This document shows positions 12,292 through 50,866 of a stretch of DNA of 64,000 nucleotides, in pieces (position 1 is the stretch's first letter; every line of letters starts with the position of its first letter). Where the stretch lies: positions 14,939,398 through 15,003,397 of the forward strand of contig OY759269.1 of the NCBI GenBank assembly GCA_963662155.1. The letters are read 5' to 3'. This stretch comes from Lamellibrachia columna. Taxonomy: Eukaryota; Annelida; Polychaeta; Sabellida; Siboglinidae. The notes under the pieces were generated by a model. The model saw only the letters and a program-made list of their open reading frames with translations. It ran no database searches and was not told where the DNA came from. Both the position numbers and the translations under genes were made by a program.

Positions 12292-12499
12292 TCTAAGCCA
12301 ACCCCTGGTGCGTGGAAACCCAAACAAACATTCTTCTCAATCACAAGCCAACGTAACAATATACACAGCTGAATGGAACTGCAGAGATTCTATGTTTTTA
12401 TCAAATACGTCAAGCTTTTCTGATATGCACAAGTTGCAATCTGATGTATATGTAATGCTTCATGATCAAAAAAGGACCTTTCTGTTGTACATGAGTAAC

Positions 12500-13100
12500 G
12501 CCCTAACAAATAATGTCGAAATTATGACGAAAATTATTTCACCAGAGCTAATGCTGCGGCAGCCAATGCAGCACCACGAATGTGGAATAACCTGCCGAGA
12601 TACAGCACCACGAACGTGGAATAACCTGCCGAGATACTGCACCACGAATGTGGAAAAATCTGCCGAAATGTGTGCGATCTGCAGGAACATTAATGGCTTT
12701 TTGGAAGAAAAAACGTAAACACACCTATTTCGCGTGCACTACCTGCCTTGATACAAACACTTCTTTTTGCATATAAGCGACATTTCATTGCTTGAAACTG
12801 TATTTTAACACTCTAAATATTTTATGTTTCAGCTTAATTTATTTAATATTTTGAGCTTTTAGTCTACATGTCTACATATTATAGGCGACATTACTTTCTA
12901 TTTTACAGCATTGATATTAATTTTTATTTTTTAAATCTGTATTTTAACACTCTAAACCTTTAGTTTTAGGTTAATTTTATTTTATTTATTGAATATTTCG
13001 AGCATTTAGTCGACACGTAGTTTTATTATGTGAAGCGTTTTTATTTGTAATCATTTACGTAAACAGCGCTATATGAAGAACCGGTATTATTTTCATTATT
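12500..13100 (+). pseudogene. Fragment of L2/CR1-type LINE reverse transcriptase end plus 3' UTR
   Basis: Plus-strand translation gives ANAAPRMWNNLP and, later, APRMWKNLPKCVRSAGTLMA, the typical APRLWNSLP ending of L2/CR1 reverse transcriptases. The APRxWNNLPRY block is present three times in tandem (about 34-bp units, 12570-12670), with frame changes. The following AT-rich part has a duplicated block (tgtattttaacactctaaa at 12798 and 12941) and a GCGCTATATGAAG tail near 13066. Confidence 0.65.
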
Positions 13101-13104
13101 ACCA

Positions 13105-13275
13105 ATCCTATACACAATTGGTGCAGAGTGGTTCGAGTTTGTAAGTCCATAACAGGCTATATAATACCCATGCGTGCGATATTTGACTCCCCTGTCATTG
13201 CCACCAGGTAGAACGGACCAACGGCCTTTAGTATCTATTCCGAAAGACGCAGGCAAAGTGGAGTGAACGAAATTG
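13105..13275 (-). mobile_element. SINE-like fragment related to the 55.1 kb copy
   Basis: Shares ggtagaacggaccaacggcc and the gtggagtgaacgaaattg block with the SINEs at 55.1 and 51.0 kb, reversed. A degraded copy without a head. Confidence 0.5.
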
Positions 13276-13279
13276 TAAC

Positions 13280-14337
13280 CAAGTAGTGAAACTAGTAAGA
13301 TCGTGGTCCCGTGAAGAGTGATATCGTGGTCTGGACCCGTCTGCGGAGAGACGTCCGTTATCGGGCCGGGTGACCGACGTGACAGCCCTCACGGCGGCTA
13401 CCAGCCATTGACACGCGTATGATTAACGAGCAAGTTCACAGTGTCATCGCCGACAGCGCATTGCCTTTGAAACGCTACCCGAGGCCGGACTGACACGACG
13501 ATAAGGCAGTTCCACCGGCTCCAGCTTCTGTAACTAAAGAACAAGAACTTGGGGGCGAATTTTGTAAATTAATGTGATTTTTCTGTAGACATATCGTTGA
13601 CACGGAGGAGGATTCTAGACAAAAATGGAACAGACTCGGGGTGTATGTCAAAGGGCAAAGGAACGACGCAGTTTGAGCTTATAAGAAATTCATGGGATGA
13701 GAGGATTGATGGACAGAAATAGATTATTTTATGTAATGGCGCACAACATTTCTATGTGAACTTACCGTGTCAATTAATATGACTAAAGACAGTATTCTAC
13801 ATAGCAACAATCCGCAGAAGCAATTGTTTTGTTCAACTTTAATCTGTTTTAAAACTAGTGATGTTCAGAAACATTAACGTTGAATTTACTCGAATTTTCC
13901 GACAGAGAAGACATTCTGTTGAACTGAATCAACTAGCAGCATGATTGTCCGATCCGAAATGATCGCTATGTTATACCATTACGCTTGTTATCTGACATTA
14001 CTTGTATCGACCTTATCGTTTAGCTACGGCACTCTTCGTTGAAATGGAGATTTTATGATACACTGGATGGTAGAAACCATTGAGGAGTTCTCTAACCGTA
14101 CGTTTTGATATTTGATGTTATGTAACACAATCGTGGTTACGTGAATGTCACTGTACCGTCTGTCATTGACACAACCGTCTGCTATGTGTCAAAGGTCCCT
14201 TCTCAAGTATGTTGTCGTCTCATTAAAAAACCATTTCGCGATAATTCAAACCGGTGAGTCAAATTCGGCAAAAAAAGGTAAAAGTAGTTCAGCTGTATAT
14301 ACCACGACATAAGGCTGTTCACGCTATCGCAAATTAC
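13280..14337. other. No gene; GC-rich island at 13310-13530
   Basis: 13310-13530 is CpG-rich with cgtatgattaacgagc and ttgcctttgaaacgc; it could be regulatory. 13560-14337 is AT-rich with nothing recognised. Confidence 0.4.
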
Positions 14338-14440
14338 CCGATCTAACGATCAAAGTAAATTCTTTCGATGATTGTAGCAAAAGGACGCGCTCTTCTATTA
14401 CAACGACTGCGTACATTATATAAACTATTCACACACTACA
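14338..14440 (-). mobile_element. MITE family A fragment, reversed
   Basis: Reverse complement of the family interior: aaattctttcgatgatt followed by actgcgta and aaactattcacacactac. Confidence 0.65.
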
Positions 14441-14712
14441 GAACCCGACGCGGCCGGCTGCGGTCGACGAAATGGGATCTCGAGTGGGCGGCTGCGGCTG
14501 AACGAAAGAAAGACGTGGCGACTAAATCAGAATCTCCTGTTTAGACAACTTGGCGGATTTGGGTATTGACATAACGTTCGCGAGGGGGGCATAGCGTCCG
14601 GGTTGAGGACAGGACAGCCTCTAGAGGGGATGTCACGATATCTGAAATATCGGCCCGGTATATGTGTAGAGGAGGTATTTTGAAAATCAAGACAAGGGCG
14701 CAATATTTCATT

Positions 14713-14722
14713 TATATATATA

Positions 14723-14814
<92 letters not shown>

Positions 14815-15024
14815 CATGTACATGCACATGCACATGCACATGCACATGCACATGCACATGCACATGCACATGCACATGCACATGCACACGTATGTATGTA
14901 TGCATGCATGCATGCATGCATGCATGCATGCATGCATACATACATACATACATACATACATACATACATACATACATACATACATACATACATACATACA
15001 TACATACATACATACATACATACA

Positions 15025-15060
<36 letters not shown>

Positions 15061-15066
15061 TATATA
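14713..15066. repeat. Compound microsatellite staircase: TA, TATATG, CACATG, TGCA, CATA, TA
   Basis: Adjacent blocks differ by single substitutions: (TA)n, then TATATG units, TACATG, CACATG units, TATG/GCAT, CATA units, TA. All six frames are open through parts of it. Confidence 0.95.
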
Positions 15067-15479
15067 ATAAAACAATGTGTGCCTGTGTTTCCTCATATCT
15101 CCGTCAGTTGTGCATGTGTGGGGCTGACGATGTAGGCGTGTTCGGGGGCCCACGGGATGGTCATTAAACAATTTCTCCGGGGGTTGTATATCTTATGGAG
15201 AAACTTATGTGAACGTAGTAGTTCGTAGTTACGTACAATTGGTTGCAAAGCTACGCGTGTTTTCTACAATTGTTCCGAATTACGTGATCTACGTCAAACG
15301 TCCACGTACAAGTTCCTTCGTACGGTACGAACGCTTCGTGAAACATGTTGTTGTACTTGATTCTGGGGCATGAAGTTGTACCCACCATTGCCATTGCCCT
15401 ACAAAAACGTGACCGGGTAGTGCAAGGAATCATAAGCTCTTGCACTGACTGCCTTTTCTCTCCTCATCATATCATTGCG

Positions 15480-15785
15480 CGACAACAGTTAGACCGGTCT
15501 GGGACCCATCCTGGCTGACCTGTTTACGTTGGCGCGCGCGGGTAACACAACGTCGTTTCGACGTCCTGTCAACGCTGCAGGTGACGCAATGTCGCGGCGA
15601 CATCCTGTCAGCGCCGCGGCGTCTCACGACGTCGCTGACCCCCATCTCGTCCTGACGAAGGGATCGACTCGATCCGTCAGCGCCGAGCGCAGACAACGCG
15701 TGGATAAACAAACACAGATCCGCCTGCTTAGCGCCGAGTACACGCCCGGGGACGCCGTGACGAGAGGCGCTGGTGTGGCACGAAA
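15480..15785. promoter_or_regulatory. CpG island with internal duplications
   Basis: Very CpG-dense. cgacgtcctgtcaacgctgc and cgacatcctgtcagcgccgc are tandem diverged copies. No family-like reading frame. A CpG island or unmethylated element is an inference. Confidence 0.3.
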
Positions 15786-15789
15786 TTCT

Positions 15790-18150
15790 TTCCCCCGTAT
15801 AATTATGTTATCTATATGTATGCTCAAGTGTTTTAACCGCAAAAAAAAAAAAGGAGGAAGAACGTTCTCGTGTAAAGCTGTGTGGTTTAATAATTGGGAC
15901 TGACGAAAGTATTGCATATATCAAGTCCTGAATAGCATGAGGAAGCCACACCTATTTGATGATGGACAGAGGAAGGGAGGATGGAGAGTTTTCATTTCAC
16001 CAGATCCTACTTAACCCCTGCAATATTGAAAACCCTTAATTATATTAGACAAAACTGCACTTGACTTAGTTATATATAATTATTCCATTCAGAAAACGGT
16101 GACACCGCGCATTGATTCGTTTTCGTGCAACCAAATAATGGCCTTTCCCGTCGCCAAATGATACACCCCCCGAACTCATTATAAGACGTAGATCGAAGTA
16201 GCGTCACGTTGACTTACGATTGCAACCGAATCCAGGTCCTCCGATACATTAACCATACGGCAGCTGGAATTCCATTTTATGGCCGACGAACGAAGATGAA
16301 TACGCAGTGATTGTGGTTCAACCGGATTAAAGTCAACCCCAGGGGCAAAGCCTTCAGCACCCGAGCACCGTGGTGATCTCCTGCCCCCCGTATTGTCACC
16401 CCACTAATATATCTCGATCCGGGGGTCGTGATCTTTAGATTTGACAATACGCATGGCTTTTTTGAATTGCATTTACACCCACTGTAACGCATCTGTCCTT
16501 TTAACGCTGGAGCATTATTGTTTTTTTTCTAACGAGGCATGCGATCGCTCGGCCGGCTGCCATGTAAGCAGCTATTTCTCTAATGCTGAAGTTTGCTTTC
16601 CTGCGTACGTGACTTTTCCATCGTGGTGATAGGTAACCTGCAAGATTATAATATATGAGAGGCAACCGAAACCTTTTTTTAATAATAATTGCTTTTGTCT
16701 AATAATAATTGAATAAAACTTTTGAAAAGGAACGTGTAGGACATAATCAAAATAATATAATGCCACTTCTTTCAAACGTGCCGGTGATGGCAGTGTTTTC
16801 GTCAGACCTGGAGACGGGGACATAACTGAATTTCTTTTTCGTTAGCGATCGTTATATAAAGGCGCGGCGTCCAGGAACACTAATGTGTGATTCTGATTAA
16901 ATGCTCGCAGTCTACTAAATGTTCATTGGCTTGCGTTGACTTTTGTTCAATATGAATGTTTGTTTGTTTGTTTCAGTAATGTGTCCAAAATACGATAACT
17001 CGCTAGTTCGTTTGGATTAAAATGAAAATGCATCTACATTTACAAATGTCGTGCATTTGAAGTTGTGCTTAGCTGCAGCGTCGTGGTTCCGTTCCGTAGT
17101 TATGTTTGCATTTGAATCAAACATATTTGCATTTTACCTAAATCTGAGTCAAAGTGGTGGCTTATAGTGAACCATAATTCCTTATTTCCTACATGATTTC
17201 GTTTTCTCTAAACATATCGAAAACTGCGTAAGTATACTAATACAATATTCATAAACTACTCGACAAGTACTTAATTGTTGACACTCGACATTATACATTC
17301 ACGAGTATGATTATTGAATCTTACGTAAATGCATATTAGATAGAACCAATTCTTCAAAACTATTAATCAATTATTACTAACAAGTGTTAGTAACAAGGCT
17401 ATTGCCACCCCCCCCCCTATCCTAACATAATCAGCTGCAGAATTTCTAAGAAGTCAATTTTATTGGAAGAAAAATATGTTATACTCGTTTTGCAAAACGT
17501 GACGACATACCAGGGCATCGGAACAAAGAAACCCATTTGTACATATCAGTCATATCATGTAATAATACACACTGAATATGAATAATTTTGTAAAATGAAT
17601 TGTATTTTTTACCGAAATAAAATAAGGGAAATGTGTTTTCTAAAGTTATCATGCGTACAACTCCAACAACATAAAAATGGTTGATGCGTTATATACAATT
17701 TAAAGAGCTAAAACAAAAATCATAAATACTACATTACAGTGAAATCTAATATAACGATACGCCACAATATTATTATCGACTGCTATGTTTTGTACATACC
17801 TACCTGAAATTAATACATTTGAAACATGGTATCTAAACGCAATTACTGAGCACAACATTATACACGATCACAGCGTGTATATTCACAATGAACTTTAGTT
17901 CAATCAATGTATGATATACATCTTTTAACATGTAATTTGGTTCTGTATATGTGATCCCATATTTTGCTTTATTTTGGCTTATTTTCGAACAAATTGTGTG
18001 TGATATATAAATCCATGTTCTCGGTCACATTTAGGTACTTGCCTTAGTAATAATACATTCGTTTTTTTATAGAGCAGTTGCATAGAAAGCACATTGCGGT
18101 TTACATAAAATGCTGAAATCAAATATAAACATAACTTTATACTGCATGAG
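15790..18150. other. No gene seen; possible regulatory island at 16265-16450
   Basis: 16265-16450 contains tgtggttcaaccggattaaa, ccccaggggcaaagcc and is GC-balanced (Runx-, Otx- and AP-2-like words). The rest is AT-rich unique DNA. Confidence 0.35.
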
Positions 18151-18152
18151 CA

Positions 18153-18310
<158 letters not shown>

Positions 18311-18806
18311 GACGTGTAGGCTTAATATACATGCAAGAATACACGATCAATCGGTTTCAACACGTATTTGTACTTTGTGCATCTGTTTATTATGTACAGT
18401 ACAAATCTACGTTACGACATTTTCACAACATTCAGAACAATAACTTAGACGACAATGTATATATACGTCCCTGCGTCATCCAACCGTCGTGTATATACAG
18501 CCAACATTTGACCAGTTTACGAGATCATCGCGGAAGATGCGACGCGTATTACATCATTACACAGCAATAACAACATCAGCTTATTTCTAGTCGAGGCAGC
18601 CGGGGTACGATGGCATTGTCGTTAACAGACATGGTCAGATGCTTGTGTTTTTCTGTTTTTGACGAGGACGACGACACCACTGAAGGCGAAAGAGTAAGAA
18701 ACAGTACGATTGTAGCAAATCCCAATAAAATTTACATAATAATTTGTATGTGCATGGCTATTTCTAATCGATGTGTTCTTCACCAATTAGAAATGTTAAA
18801 CGCTGC

Positions 18807-19056
18807 ATCCACCCGTGACGCTCCGGGGAAGAAGTAGGTACTTCGATGCTGTTCCATCCACCCGTGACGCTCCGGGGAAGAAGTAGGTACTTCGATGCTG
18901 TTCCATCCACCCGTGACGCTCCGGGGAAGAAGTAGGTACTTCGATGCTGTTCCATCCACCCGTGACGCTCCGGGGAAGAAGTAGGTACTTCGATGCTCTT
19001 CCATCCACCCGTGACGCTCCGGGGAAGAAGTAGGTACTTCGATGCTGTTCCATCCG
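18807..19056. repeat. 49-bp minisatellite
   Basis: Five near-identical units (catccacccgtgacgctccg and gaagaagtaggtacttcgat). Confidence 0.95.
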
Positions 19057-19218
19057 TGGATCACAAATCAGCCTGGCAGTCGTTAGACTAGTGTAGAATT
19101 CCATATAGTGTGCCAACGACACAAGTGTGAATTCATTTCACTAATCAGGTGTTCAATTTCACATTTAATTCATTGTCGGTTACGGAAAGGAACAAATTGG
19201 TTGACTGTATGCTTATGA

Positions 19219-19224
19219 TTTATT
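19219..19224 (-). terminator. Candidate polyadenylation signal for Tbx1/10
   Basis: This is the first AATAAA I found on the minus strand below the stop codon, 1.3 kb downstream. Using it would place the 250-bp AT array at 19662-19912 and a hairpin at 20266 in the 3' UTR. A variant signal nearer the stop is possible. Confidence 0.25.
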
Positions 19225-19370
19225 TAGCATAGATACATAAATATTTCTACAAACTGATTCACAACGGCAATATTTGGCATGGATACGGACTTGACGGTAG
19301 TTGTGATATTTACACATAAATACAACAATACAAAACGATATACTCTGACAACGTAGAGCTGTCATCGGTA

Positions 19371-19458
19371 TTTACACGGTGTCATGACGTACACGGTGTC
19401 ATGACGTACACGTTGTCATGACGTACACGGTTTCATGACGTACACGGTGTCATGACGT
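19371..19458. repeat. 17-bp repeat with TGACGT words
   Basis: Five units of gtcatgacgtacacggt; each holds a TGACG half-CRE. Confidence 0.9.
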
Positions 19459-19660
19459 CTCGACCATTTCGTCCTCGAATGAAACATGCATTATCACTTC
19501 GGTCATTGCTTAAACATTCTATAAGGAATTACCGTTTACAAACCCAATATGTTATTGCTTACACTACGTAGACGTAACAGATGTATAATTTGAATAATTT
19601 CGTCGATTTGCAATGAGTGTCGTATAGGCACAATAAACCGTTCCTGGACGATGGTTTCTG

Positions 19661-19914
<254 letters not shown>

Positions 19915-20265
19915 CCTATCAGTTTTCTTAGCAACACGCTATGAAACATAGTATCGTCAACTGGATACCCCGATTCCGTGGGTAATTGACCACCGGGAAA
20001 CGTTTCAGTGGGTAACTGCATTTCCCAGAAAACCCTATATTTTCTGTATTTATCTTATTCTCGCGCACAATGTTAACAACGTCGTTTTTATACAATGTTT
20101 CGAACAGTTCGGATAATTAATTACTATTTCCACCAATGTCTCGCTAAAACGGCAGAGGTTGAAACCTTCGTGTTTTCCATCTAGGTTGGTCGCTGGAAAA
20201 AAAAACTGTGTTTTCCATCCGCTTAGTCGAGATGATAATCGAGAAACCTGTAAACAATGTTCCAG

Positions 20266-20286
20266 GCCCACCAATTCGATTGGTGG
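20266..20286. other. Perfect 9-bp hairpin in the presumed 3' UTR
   Basis: CCCACCAAT and ATTGGTGGG flank a 3-nt loop. It lies 230 bp beyond the Tbx1/10 stop codon and may be a UTR stem-loop. Confidence 0.5.
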
Positions 20287-20518
20287 GTCAACCCAGTCAG
20301 TTGGTTGGTCAAGGTAACGATAGCCAAAATTCTCTCACGTCGTCGGCTGCCGGTTGTACGGGACGTGATCCGGTAACAAATCTAACAGTAACCAGTTAAC
20401 ACAGTTAACTGCAGCCGATATCACGTCAGGTCGTCCGCTGTTAGTTGTTCGTGCGATGACCCGGTAACAAAGCTATAACGGTAGCCGAGTTAACAAAGCT
20501 AACGGTAACGGAATCCCG

Positions 20519-44669
<24,151 letters not shown>

Positions 44670-45300
44670 GGGCGGCCACACACGACCTACGCAGATGGGC
44701 CGGGCGGCGATGATGGCATCGTCGACACGACTCGCGAGGGCGGCGGCCGCTTAGTCCCGCGATGACGACCAGGAGTTAAGGATCGACTACCGATGCCGTC
44801 TCATGGTGATCACATCCGCTTGCAGGTATCGTCAGAAGTGCTACTTCAGCGGCAACGTCTTTCAGCGTTCTTCCTGAGAAAACCCGATCCTGTTACGATG
44901 CATCCGATTGGTCCTTGCGCGCAACTCCGAGCGTCGATATGTCCGGGCACGCGATTCGTCAGATGGGGCCACTACGTTACGCCATCGTCACCCAGCGTAT
45001 GCACCCGTGAACTAGGTCGGATTAATGTCGGCATTGTGCCCGTCTTATCGTAGCAAGGCCGAGATTCGGCGGAATGGCTCGCTCCACGGCCATCCATCAT
45101 CCTGTCACGCTGTCAAGACCGGCTATGAAGACTTGCACGTGGCCAAGAGCGCCCAACCGCCGACGGCCGTTGTCCGCCAGGCGGGTTACGGAACCGCGTG
45201 TACGTTGTGACACCCGCCGTAACAAGTGCCGTGTTGATGGGGGTGCCTCGCCGGCCGTCCGCTATGAGGACCGCCGTCACTGTGGACGGATCAATATTTA
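44670..45300 (-). promoter_or_regulatory. CpG-rich 5' flank and presumed promoter/5' UTR of Tbx1/10
   Basis: The 600 bp upstream of the start codon are visibly GC- and CpG-rich compared with the AT-rich surroundings, as expected of a developmental-gene promoter. I saw no convincing TATA box at a sensible distance, so the transcription start is not placed. A MITE begins just beyond (45312). Confidence 0.4.
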
Positions 45301-45311
45301 TTGACGACAAT

Positions 45312-45795
45312 GTTAAAATTGCTTCCTCAGCTGATTTAGCCTATCGCAAATCCGGTTCATTGGTGTCCTAATATGTAATGTGTGAATAGTTTATGTAACA
45401 TCCGCAGTCGAAAAAAAATGCCTATTTTTTTCAAATCATCGAAAGAATTTACTTTAGTCGTTAGATCTGGTAAGGATCAAAATAGTGGATATCCAAAATG
45501 CTGTACGGGTCAATGCTGATCATGGGCGTGACTTCAATCCTCTCGCCGCTCACATGACAAAGTGACGAAATTTCACCAAGGGTAAAAATCGTGATTTTTT
45601 ACCATTTCGATGTTCACTTAATGCTTGAACCAAGAGAAGAGAGATAACTTAATAGTTTGTCTGATGATTTCACAGAAACCACATAAAAAAGTTGCACAAA
45701 CGAGCTAGTATGTTGTAGTGGATATAGGTTTGGTTTTTCGCAAACTTAATTTGAAATGAGACTAGCAAAAAATCGAATTGATTAAGCACCTTTAA
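45312..45795 (+). mobile_element. MITE family A copy upstream of Tbx1/10
   Basis: Left TTAA|aattgcttcctcagctg and right gcaccTTTAA; the same internal blocks as the other copies. It sits about 640 bp upstream of the Tbx1/10 start codon and could affect the promoter. Confidence 0.8.
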
Positions 45796-46049
45796 CGTTT
45801 TTTAATGCTGTTTACCAATTTATATTTTTTATTTTCTGAAAATCAACCGTTAATATTTATTGTTTCATCAACCTGCTGGACAAAATTCGTGAACTTCTGT
45901 CATTTTAGCTCCAGAAAATCAACCTACAAGATGCTCCTCATCAAATAACGTCCAAAACAACTACGTCATATCTTCATGTTCAAGGGATCCTACAGTCACT
46001 GACACAAGGGATCCTACAGTCATTGGCACACAAAAAAATTGACAAATAT

Positions 46050-46165
46050 ACATAGATGAAACATTGCTGGCCTCTCGATAAGCCAATGCTTCCTTGGCCT
46101 CATACCATCTGGGTTTGTCGTGCGCTTTCGATGGCAATCTTGTTAAATCTAGTTAAATCGTGTAT
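46050..46165 (+). mobile_element. LINE 3' tail remnant
   Basis: ctctcgataagccaatgctt, ccatctgggtt and atggcaatcttgttaaatct match the 3' UTR of the 38.9-kb CR1-like LINE, opposite strand. A 24-bp duplication (caagggatcctacagtca) lies just upstream at 45983-46030. Confidence 0.65.
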
Positions 46166-46289
46166 TGCTACAATACATCACTGCCTACATCTTTTTGTAT
46201 ACCTTTAGAGGTAATCGCTATTTTCACGTGTTATACCAGTGTTAATAAATGTAGGCCTATTTTCTTGCCAAGGAAGATGTGTGTTAATT

Positions 46290-46508
46290 ATCAACATGTA
46301 CAAGGTAATGGAGAATGAAAGGATTACAATGATTATCTATGGTTACAACATGTACAAGGTAATGGAGAATGAAAGGATTGCAATGATTATCTATGGTTAC
46401 AACATGTACAAGGTAATGGAGAATGAAAGGATTACAATGATTATATATGGTTACAACATGTACAAGGTAATGGAGGATGAAAGGATTATAATGATTATCT
46501 ATGGTAAT
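46290..46508. repeat. 54-bp minisatellite
   Basis: Four units (aacatgtacaaggtaatgga, gaatgaaaggatta). The unit is 18 codons, so a 128-codon frame stays open; I do not consider it a gene. Confidence 0.9.
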
Positions 46509-47220
46509 AACAATGACTGTGGTTTTGTGGAACTAGCTTTTGATAGAAATTCGCTTCATTTAATAACAATTGCGGGAAAAAATGTAAAATATATCGTAGT
46601 CTTTGTTCTGTTATGTTTTTTATGATTGCTATATATTGTTTATCTGGCGAGGTCAGTAATCCATTATCGTTTAAGCAGTATATCATTTTATTTTACAGTT
46701 GTCACTTTTAACGTTACACTTTGCTGAAAATAATGTTGTGTTACGGATATTTCGTTCGCTAACTTTCTCACAACGCCCTGGTCTGATTGAGAACAGACAG
46801 TATGTAAACGCGTATTTTTTCTGGCAGGCTTCACCATACATCGCGGAGCTGCGCTACTTTTTTCAAAGGTCCTACTTTTCGGAATGTTTATATGTGTTTA
46901 TCAGATCTAGGCGGTTGTAATTGGAGGTATGTTTCAGGTTAGTGAAATGACGTCACACATATGTTTTTACTCACGAACTTGTTGTAGATCACGTGCACAC
47001 TAGTTACGGTACACGCAGTAATAAGACGACAAAAACAATTTGTTTGGAACGAAAACTATTTGTTTGGGTTAAGGATGCTAATGAGAGCTAGGCAGTCCAT
47101 TATATGGGAACTACTGATATGTGACTTTATAATCTCCGATAAATGTAAATATGGTGATCAGTAATCCAGTCAAAGCGCGTCGAATTGCTAAACGTAATGT
47201 TCTAACTTTCGCTGTCTTTC

Positions 47221-48320
<1,100 letters not shown>

Positions 48321-48652
48321 GGGCGCGATAGCATACCGGTTAGAAGGCCGGACTCTCAATCGAGAGAACCCGGTTTCAAATCCCACTGCGGTCGCTTCGA
48401 ACCTTTGGCAAGTTTGATCACCCCACGTTGCCACAGTTCACTCAGCTGTATAAATGAGTACCTGGCAATACAGACAGTGGTGGATATGTGAACGAATAGC
48501 TTTCGCGCAGCAATTGCAGCGTGGCTGAATACTTCCCAAAGAAGTTGAGATGGCCTTGGAATGAACAGGTCTGCCAGGGGGTGAAGTGTAAAGCGCTTTG
48601 AGCAGTCCTATGGACCGGATACCGCGCTATATAAGAACATACCTTTACCTTT
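48321..48652 (+). mobile_element. tRNA-derived SINE, full-length
   Basis: The head resembles a tRNA gene: ggcgcgatagcataccggtt (box A-like) and GGTTTCAAATCC (box B-like). The body contains cccacgttgccac and gtggctgaatacttccc, and the tail is gcgctatataagaacatacc followed by CTTTACCTT. This is the longest copy in the window. Confidence 0.8.
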
Positions 48653-49347
48653 CTTTTCTTTATTTACGAGATTAAAAGTAAAAAATATCGAAAATATGTT
48701 TGATCTATGATTGTTCTTCATTGATCTTTCAGCCCATTGTCCTCTTAATTGTTCTTTTTTTAATACTGCTTTTAGTTTCGTTTTCGGGATTATCTGCGGT
48801 CAATCTTTTACGGTCTTTATACTACGTGCCATAAAACAAAGAGATGAATTCGTTTGACTCTCGATATGCTGATGGCGTCCTTATCCATTTTCCATTTCAG
48901 TTTTTGCTTTGGATGGTAATCATAATAGATATGTTGATAATTCTCTTGTTTCGCGATGTTGAGAACCTTCGGTGTGCGAATTAGTCAACTTGTATACCCA
49001 GTCGCGTCAAGCTGATGACCCAATGATGCACCATCTTGGTCAATCACCACATCCCACAGCACTCTTATGTCATCCGTATTTTGCCCTGCCCGGTCTCCAG
49101 TCGGCTGGACGTAAATCAGTCGGGAAGGATCAAACAAACCCTGGTACTGGTCACAGACCACCCACCTACGTGCTACCGCTGACGGCTTCAGAGGGACTTA
49201 GACCACACGTGAAGACATATCTGATTGTTGACATTGTAGGCAAACCGTTACAAATCCGCATTCCGTCAATAGCCGTCTGTACAGTATAGAAGGACAGTCC
49301 TTGTACTATCTCAACAGCAGTCGCAATACTAAAGAGAAATAAGCGTC
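48653..49347. other. No recognised gene
   Basis: A 105-codon frame (48972-49289, plus strand) has balanced composition but no motif I recognise; probably spurious. Confidence 0.4.
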
Positions 49348-49546
49348 ATATTATACAATACATATAACATAACATATTATACAATACATAACATAACATA
49401 ACATAACATAACATAACATAACATAACATAACATAACATAACATAACATAACATAACATAACATAACATATTATACAATACATAACATAACATAACATAA
49501 CATAACATAACATAACATAACATAACATAACATAACATAACATAAC
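49348..49546. repeat. (ACATA)n pentanucleotide repeat
   Basis: About 35 units with three ATTATACAATAC interruptions. Confidence 0.95.
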
Positions 49547-49559
49547 GTACTGCTACAGC

Positions 49560-49638
49560 TTCTTTTGTTGCTGCTTCTGCTGCTACGCTACTGTGACAAT
49601 TATTATACTACCACTGCTGCTGCTGCTACCACTGCTGC

Positions 49639-49669
<31 letters not shown>

Positions 49670-49704
49670 ACTGCTTCTGATTCTGCTGCTACTACTTCTG
49701 CTTC

Positions 49705-49735
<31 letters not shown>

Positions 49736-49758
49736 TCTGCTTCTGCTGCTGCTACTTC

Positions 49759-49840
<82 letters not shown>

Positions 49841-50342
49841 ACTAATACCACCACCACCACCACCACCACCACCACCACCACCACCACCACCACCACCACC
49901 ACCACCACCACCACAACCACCACCACCACCACCACCACAACCACCACCACCACCACCACCACCACCACCACCACCACCACCACCACCACCACAACCACCA
50001 CCACCACCACCACCACCACCACCACCACCACCACCACCACCACCACCACCACCACCACCACCACCACCACCACCACCACCACCATCACCACCACCACCAC
50101 CACCACCACCACCACAACCACCACCACCACCACCACCACCACCACCACCACAACCACCACCACCACCACCACCACCACCACCACCACCACCACCACCACC
50201 ACCACCACCACCACCACCACCACCACCACCACCACAACCACCACCACCACCACCACCACCACCACCACCACCACCACCACCACCACCACCACCACCACCA
50301 CCACCACCACCACCACCACCACCACCACCACCACCACCACCA
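49560..50342. repeat. (CTG)n then (CAC)n trinucleotide tract
   Basis: An impure CTG/CTT/CTA run to 49843, then about 165 CAC units with scattered CAA interruptions. Long false frames (poly-Thr, poly-Pro, poly-Val). Confidence 0.95.
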
Positions 50343-50379
50343 CGTTTAAGCCGTGTACCACCTCTTCGGTTATTAATTG

Positions 50380-50453
50380 TTTTGTCCGGTCCGTGTGTTT
50401 TGTCCGGTCCGTGTGTTTTGTCCGGTCCGTGTGTTTTGTCCGGTCCGTGTGCC
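50380..50453. repeat. 18-bp repeat
   Basis: Four units of ttttgtccggtccgtgtg. Confidence 0.95.
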
Positions 50454-50866
50454 AGACCAATGTCATGACAAATTGTTCTGCACCCGAGTTATCTGGGTCT
50501 ATAAAACATAAAATGTTTACACTTCGCTCTGCACCGTCGTCTCTTGCCTGAACAATGCCCTTCTTTGTATCTCGGAACAACTTTTTTCATGGAGGTCCCT
50601 ATTAGGTTAACTCAATTAACGCGTTGCTTTTATTGCATAATCAGATGTTGTTTGTCTTATCACGGCTACGTTTCGGAATTCAACAGAAACAAACACCGAG
50701 TAAACTTATTTATTTTCTTTGAGTTAAACAAATCACCGAGGGTTAATTTAACCCAAAGAGCACAACTAATAATGTCAAAGTCCATGCCAACGACTCCAAT
50801 ATATGAATGCCATGCATGCACATGTACTAATAATTTTAACTTCCTGCAATATTTTCATTTTATTAC

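Noticed and set aside
46239..46625. 128-codon ORF with an 18-residue repeat upstream of Tbx1/10
   Set aside because: The 54-bp unit keeps any frame open; the flanking residues show no recognisable domain.
48972..49289. 105-codon ORF as a gene
   Set aside because: No motif, no splice context, and composition like its flanks.
49565..50580. Poly-Thr, poly-Pro and poly-Val proteins of about 300 residues
   Set aside because: Pure trinucleotide tract; all frames on both strands are open.
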